DNA of 64,000 bases from Variovorax gossypii (GTDB lineage: Bacteria > Pseudomonadota > Gammaproteobacteria > Burkholderiales > Burkholderiaceae_C): NCBI RefSeq assembly GCF_003965815.1, contig NZ_RXOE01000002.1:1426001-1490000 (forward strand), read 5' to 3'. The notes beneath the pieces were generated by a model. It was not told where the DNA came from. It saw nothing but the letters and a program-made list of their open reading frames with translations, and did no database searches. Positions 60,498 to 64,000 of the stretch are shown piece by piece. Positions within the stretch are counted from its first letter, which is position 1, and each line of letters opens with the position of its first letter. A program made the position numbers and the translations under genes.

Positions 60498-60797
60498 CTA
60501 TTGAGGATGATCGTCGAGCGATCCTCGCCCGTGGAAGGCGCTCTGGCTCTCGATCGTACGTTGAAGCGTTTTGACGTCGATCTCGTGGACTGAGACCCCG
60601 CCTGACACTGCCAGTGCAGCAGCTGCACCGGCAGCCCGGCCCATCACGAAGCAGGCACCTGTCACTCGGGCGGCTGATTGGCCGTTGTGGGTCATGGAGG
60701 CACAACGCCCGGCGACGAGAAGATTGTCCACTCCGCCAGTAGTCGAACGACGGGGCAGCATCATGCGAAAGAGGAGTCGGTTGTAGCCACGCGATTC
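60498..60797 (-). pseudogene. C-terminal fragment of an FAD-dependent oxidoreductase
   Basis: The minus-strand frame contains SRGYNRLLFRMMLPRRSTTG, then VDNLLVAGRCASMTHNGQSA, ARVTGACFVMGRAAGAAAAL and VHEIDVKTLQRTIESQSAF. This is the conserved end of FAD_oxidored (PF12831) family enzymes. The N-terminal FAD-binding part, normally over 300 residues, is missing and the sequence before 60797 is unrelated. It is a truncated relic. Confidence 0.7.
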
Positions 60798-61248
60798 GGG
60801 AATCCTCGCAGCACAAAGGCATACGTTGACTCGGTCAACACGTTGATGGGGGCAACGTGCTTTGACCTTCATGCGCACCTACTTCGCTCCTGGTGTGAAC
60901 CATTGCCGTGGAGGTGCGCGGCGCATAGGGCGCATCAGTAAGGAAGTGAATCGGCCTGAGGTCAGCAACTGGCCTGAATGAGACGCCAATTCGGCTACGC
61001 CATCGATGCCCTCAATCGCAAGCAAATTGCAAATTCGTCGCACGCAACTTGACTGCGCGAACGGCGAGGGTGGTCCGCGTCGATGCCGTCTGGCCAGGGA
61101 TCCTGCGTGGGCTTATTGAGGTGACAGGGGCGTGCCTGGCATCAAGGCCTTCTGACGCGAGCATCCAGGCCACGTAAGCCTGGTCTGCCTGGTCTGGTCA
61201 CTCGTTCCAGGTCGCCGGATTTGCACCGAACTGTGGCATGTCATTGAT
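60798..61248. other. Intergenic region without a gene
   Basis: No open frame with protein character or ribosome site, RNA gene or repeat was seen in this 450-bp stretch between the oxidoreductase relic and the Bug-gene promoter region. Confidence 0.4.
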
Positions 61249-61333
61249 TGTCCGTCAGGCGGACTGATTGATCAAAATTTGACGATCTTGGAATTGTGTC
61301 CATAAAATGGACTTCCAATCCGGCATGCGGACT
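61249..61333 (+). promoter_or_regulatory. Three 17-bp operators before the Bug genes
   Basis: The sites are TGTCCGTCAGGCGGACT (61249-61265), TGTCCATAAAATGGACT (61297-61313) and AATCCGGCATGCGGACT (61317-61333). The second covers the -10 box. The second and third are 20 bp apart start to start, exactly as in the hpa promoter. The first is 13 bp upstream of the -35 box, against 2 bp in the hpa promoter, a difference of about one helical turn. Confidence 0.75.
61279..61308 (+). promoter_or_regulatory. Sigma-70 promoter of the Bug genes
   Basis: TTGACG (61279-61284) and TAAAAT (61303-61308) are 18 bp apart. This is the same -35 box and spacer length as the hpa promoter, and the -10 box sits at the same place within the operator palindrome. 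The first Bug gene starts 68 bp downstream. Confidence 0.75.
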
Positions 61334-61376
61334 GGATTGATAGCGTCGCCCCCGACGACCCAACGGAGACAAGACA

Positions 61377-62378
61377 ATGCACAAGCCATCGGCACGCCCA
61401 CGCAGGGCAGCCTTGCGCATACTCGGCGCTGCGCTCGCCACGACCTTCATCTCGTTCGCCCCCCAGGTCGCTTCGGCCCAGGCCTATCCGGACAAGCCCG
61501 TCAAGATCGTCGTCGGCTTCGCGCCCGGCGGCACCAACGACATCCTCGCCCGCCTGCTTGCAGCCAAGTTGCAGGAAAAGCTGAAGCAGACCTTCATCGT
61601 CGAGAACAAGTCCGGCGCGAACTCCGCCATTGGCAACGACTTCGTCGCCAAGGCGCAGCCGGACGGCTACACGCTGCTCGTGTCCTCTAGCGGCGGACTG
61701 ACGACCAATCCGATCTTGATGAAGAACCTGCCGTACGACCCGCTAAAGGACTTCGAGCCGATCGCGTTGCTCGGAACGTTTCCACTCGTCGTGACCGTGC
61801 CGGCTTCCTTGTCCGTGAAGAACTTTGCTGAACTCGTGCAGTTCTCTAAGACCACGAAGGACGGCAAGCTGGACAACGGGACGCCGACGACCTCGTTCGT
61901 GCTCGTGGCCGAGACAATTTCGTCCACCGCGGGTGTGAAGTTCAATCACATCCTTTACAAGGGGTCCGGCCTCGTCGTGACGGGCCTGCTTGGTGGCGAG
62001 ATCCAGTCGGGCGTGCTGGACAGCCCTGCTGTGATCCAGCAGGTCAAGGGCGGCAAGCTCAAGGCCCTCGCAGTCACGACCGCCAAGCGCTCGGCTGCCT
62101 TACCGGACGTGCCCACGATTGCTGAACTGGGCTATCCGGGGTACGACGCTCCGATTTGGACGGCCCTGATGGCGCCCAAGGGCACCTCGGCCCAGGTGCT
62201 CGCCAAGCTGCGTGCGGCAGCGGGTGAGATCCTCAAGGACAAGGACATGGTCGAGAAGATGCATGCGCTCGGCATGGATCCAGGCGATAGCGACGCCGCG
62301 GCCCTGTCCAAGCGCATCGCGAGCGACATCGCCCGTTGGACCAAGGTTGCCAAAGCGGCCAACCTTCAACCTGAATAA
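61377..62378 (+). CDS. Bug-family (TTT) substrate-binding protein 1
   Basis: This encodes 333 residues, a periplasmic receptor of the tripartite tricarboxylate transporter type. A basic leader and hydrophobic signal end near APQVASAQAYPDKP. Bug motifs follow: KIVVGFAPGGTNDILARLLA, ENKSGANSAIGNDFVAK, DGYTLLVSSSG, and the later NHILYKGSGLVVTGLLGGEI. Bug proteins bind organic and aromatic carboxylates (for example terephthalate by TphC). It is the first of three tandem Bug genes behind the IclR-type promoter, which suggests uptake or sensing of the hpa-operon substrate. Confidence 0.92.
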   Translation: MHKPSARPRRAALRILGAALATTFISFAPQVASAQAYPDKPVKIVVGFAPGGTNDILARLLAAKLQEKLKQTFIVENKSGANSAIGNDFVAKAQPDGYTLLVSSSGGLTTNPILMKNLPYDPLKDFEPIALLGTFPLVVTVPASLSVKNFAELVQFSKTTKDGKLDNGTPTTSFVLVAETISSTAGVKFNHILYKGSGLVVTGLLGGEIQSGVLDSPAVIQQVKGGKLKALAVTTAKRSAALPDVPTIAELGYPGYDAPIWTALMAPKGTSAQVLAKLRAAAGEILKDKDMVEKMHALGMDPGDSDAAALSKRIASDIARWTKVAKAANLQPE

Positions 62379-62397
62379 AACCCAAAGGAGACAAATC

Positions 62398-63372
62398 GTG
62401 ATCGCTTCAATCTGGCGGCTGGCCACCCCCTTCGCGCTTCTTTCGATGATCTGCGGGGCGGCGGGAGCCCAATCCTTCCCGGCCAAGCCCATCACCCTGG
62501 TCGTGCCCTTCGCGCCCGGCGCCTCCGCTGACGCCATTGCGCGCATCGTCGGCAAGGAGATGTCGCACCAACTCGGCCAACCGGTCGTCGTGGACAACAA
62601 GCCGGGGGCTGGCGGAGCCTTGGGCCTGATGGCGATGGCGCGTGCGCCGGCGGATGGCTACACCATCGGCCTGGGGGCTACGGGCGCGATTGCTGTGAAT
62701 CCTCATCTGCCCGATGCGCCGCCGCTGAACCCGCAGCGGGATCTGCATCCCCTCGGAAAGGTGGCAGACATTCCGCTGATAGTCGTGGCCTCTGCCTCGG
62801 CGAGCTACGGCAACCTGCAAGCCCTTCTGGCCGATGCCAAGGCGAAGCCCGGAAGGATCTCGTATGCGACCCCAGGCCAATACACGTCCCAACATCTGTC
62901 GGGAGAACTATTGTCGAAGATGGGGAACGTCTCGCTCTCCGCGGTGCCATATCGTGGGAGCGGTCCGGCCGTGACCGATCTGTTGGGAGGCGTGGTGCCG
63001 CTAGCCGTCGTTGACCTCACGTCCGCCTACCCGCACATCAAGGCTGGAAAGCTCGTAGCTCTGGGGGTCACCAGTGCCACGCGCAGCAAGGTTGCGCCAG
63101 AGCTTCCCACAATCGCCGAAGGAGGCGTGAAAGGGTACGCGGCACCGGCCTGGATGGGGCTGTTCGTCGGCGCCAAGACGCCTGCCGACGTGCGTGCCAA
63201 GCTCTCCGAAGCGCTGCAGAAGACTCTCGCAAACTCGGACGTTCAACAACAGATCACGAACCTGGCTGCGGAGCCGGCCTACATGGACTCGCAGACCTTC
63301 AGTCAGTTCATCGCAGGTGAGTCCAAGAAGTGGGCCGACCTGATCTCGCGCATGCCGCCTCCAGCGAAGTAG
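62398..63372 (+). CDS. Bug-family (TTT) substrate-binding protein 2
   Basis: The start is GTG at 62398 with AAAGGAG nine bases upstream, giving 324 residues; the longer open frame overlaps the preceding gene and is not protein-like. The signal ends CGAAGAQSFPAKP. Motifs: ITLVVPFAPGASADAIARIV, DNKPGAGGALGLMAMARAPA, DGYTIGLGATGA and VPYRGSGPAVTDLLGGVVPL. It diverges clearly from the first Bug protein, so it probably binds a different ligand or the same ligand differently. It follows after 19 bp. Confidence 0.92.
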   Translation: MIASIWRLATPFALLSMICGAAGAQSFPAKPITLVVPFAPGASADAIARIVGKEMSHQLGQPVVVDNKPGAGGALGLMAMARAPADGYTIGLGATGAIAVNPHLPDAPPLNPQRDLHPLGKVADIPLIVVASASASYGNLQALLADAKAKPGRISYATPGQYTSQHLSGELLSKMGNVSLSAVPYRGSGPAVTDLLGGVVPLAVVDLTSAYPHIKAGKLVALGVTSATRSKVAPELPTIAEGGVKGYAAPAWMGLFVGAKTPADVRAKLSEALQKTLANSDVQQQITNLAAEPAYMDSQTFSQFIAGESKKWADLISRMPPPAK

Positions 63373-63382
63373 GTGTGAACTC

Positions 63383-64000
63383 ATGATGCACAGAATGATG
63401 GCGGCGGGGCTCGCCGCGACGGGCCTCATGCTGGCCGGAGCACCGACTGTCGCCCAGGAGTGGGCACCCACGAAACCCATCAAGATCGTGGTGCCCATCG
63501 TGGGAAGTACCAATGACGCCTTGGCCCGGCTGATCGCGCCAAAACTCCAGGAGGCTCTGGGACAGCCTGTCGTCGTGGAGAACAAGCCGGGAGCGGGCGG
63601 CAACATCGGCGCTGACTTCGTGGCCAAGTCGCCTCCCGACGGTCATACCCTACTGGTCGGCTACAACGGCCCGTTGGCGATCAATCCGTCGCTGTTTGCC
63701 AAGATGCCTTACGACCCGCAAAAGGATCTGGCGCCCATCACCTTGGCAGTGAAGACTCCGCAGTACTTGGTGGCGGGGCCTGCGGCGGACTTCTCGACCG
63801 CCAAGGAATTCATCGCCAAGGCGAAGGCCAGTCCAGGGAAGTATTCCTACGCCTCGGTTGCCATGGGAAGCGCTTCGCACTTGACGATGGAGATGCTTAA
63901 GGCCGCCGCTGGCATCAGCGTCACGCATGTTCCCTACAAAGGAGCTACGCCGGCGGTGACGGATCTGCTCGGCGGGAATGTGGAGGTGGCATTCATGGTG
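63383..64000 (+). CDS. Bug-family (TTT) substrate-binding protein 3 (partial)
   Basis: The first 206 residues of a third Bug protein are visible before the window ends. The start MMHRMMAAGLAATGLMLAGA gives a signal ending TVAQEWAP. Motifs: IKIVVPIVGSTNDALARLIA, ENKPGAGGNIGADFVAKSPP, DGHTLLVGYNG and THVPYKGATPAVTDLLGGNV. It begins 10 bp after the second gene stops. No TctA or TctB membrane genes are seen in the window; they may lie beyond its end or elsewhere, as is usual for expanded Bug families. Confidence 0.92.
   Translation, partial: MMHRMMAAGLAATGLMLAGAPTVAQEWAPTKPIKIVVPIVGSTNDALARLIAPKLQEALGQPVVVENKPGAGGNIGADFVAKSPPDGHTLLVGYNGPLAINPSLFAKMPYDPQKDLAPITLAVKTPQYLVAGPAADFSTAKEFIAKAKASPGKYSYASVAMGSASHLTMEMLKAAAGISVTHVPYKGATPAVTDLLGGNVEVAFMV

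Overview
The window is high-GC DNA, probably chromosome of a beta-proteobacterium of the order Burkholderiales, most likely a Comamonadaceae-type soil organism. The support is indirect. There is a Burkholderia-style A-I-O-B contact-dependent inhibition locus, a row of three tandem Bug-type (tripartite tricarboxylate) binding proteins, and an enzyme repertoire for aromatic acids. No rRNA, tRNA or CRISPR array was seen, so the genus is an inference.

Layout. (1) 0.2-1.7 kb: three small hypothetical genes. (2) 2-17 kb: a contact-dependent inhibition island. A 3327-residue CdiA/BcpA adhesin-toxin ends in a zinc-deaminase-like toxin (HSE plus CDSC). It is followed by its immunity protein, a BcpO-like lipoprotein, the CdiB outer-membrane transporter and two more lipoproteins. 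Next comes wreckage of a second system: the last 30 bp of another cdiB, a protein with two AP2-like repeats, and a headless toxin tail translationally coupled to an intact small putative immunity gene. (3) 17-24.6 kb: a SUKH-like/ankyrin protein, secreted and beta-propeller hypotheticals, an IS21-family istA remnant, an XRE regulator, a zinc-ribbon membrane protein and a MORN-like lipoprotein. (4) 24.7-30.4 kb: plus-strand genes typical of integrative conjugative elements (DUF2958, DUF932, YqaJ exonuclease and unknowns), several separated by strong terminators. (5) 30.8-39.4 kb: small regulators, then a GntR-controlled catabolic and uptake cluster (extradiol dioxygenase, FAH-family hydrolase, branched-chain-type ABC transporter with a fused LivM-LivG). 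(6) 39.4-44.4 kb: remains of a mobilizable element with a 5-bp microsatellite, a MobQ-like oriT candidate, a short MobA/MobL relaxase, a perfect 41-bp palindrome, a DUF3987 primase-like protein and an AlpA-type regulator. (7) 44.4-56.6 kb: one 12-kb minus-strand operon holding a three-component Rieske dioxygenase, a dihydrodiol dehydrogenase, the complete homoprotocatechuate meta-cleavage route (HpaG1, G2, E, D, F, H, I), succinate-semialdehyde dehydrogenase and a class II aldolase-type decarboxylase. (8) 56.8-64 kb: LysR and IclR regulators, a flavoprotein monooxygenase, a dead FAD-oxidoreductase fragment and three Bug binding proteins, the last cut by the window end.

How the catabolic part works together (inference). 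The Bug proteins capture a carboxylated aromatic. The Rieske system and SDR enzyme make a catechol, the aldolase-family enzyme may remove an ortho carboxyl group, and the Hpa enzymes convert 3,4-dihydroxyphenylacetate to pyruvate and succinate. A 17-bp operator, TGTCC-N7-GGACA, recurs with the same promoter geometry in front of the 12-kb operon and of the Bug genes, and once between iclR and the monooxygenase gene. This points to one IclR-controlled regulon. Homophthalate (2-carboxyphenylacetate) is the substrate that best explains the enzyme set, but this is untested; phenylacetate or 4-substituted phenylacetates are alternatives.
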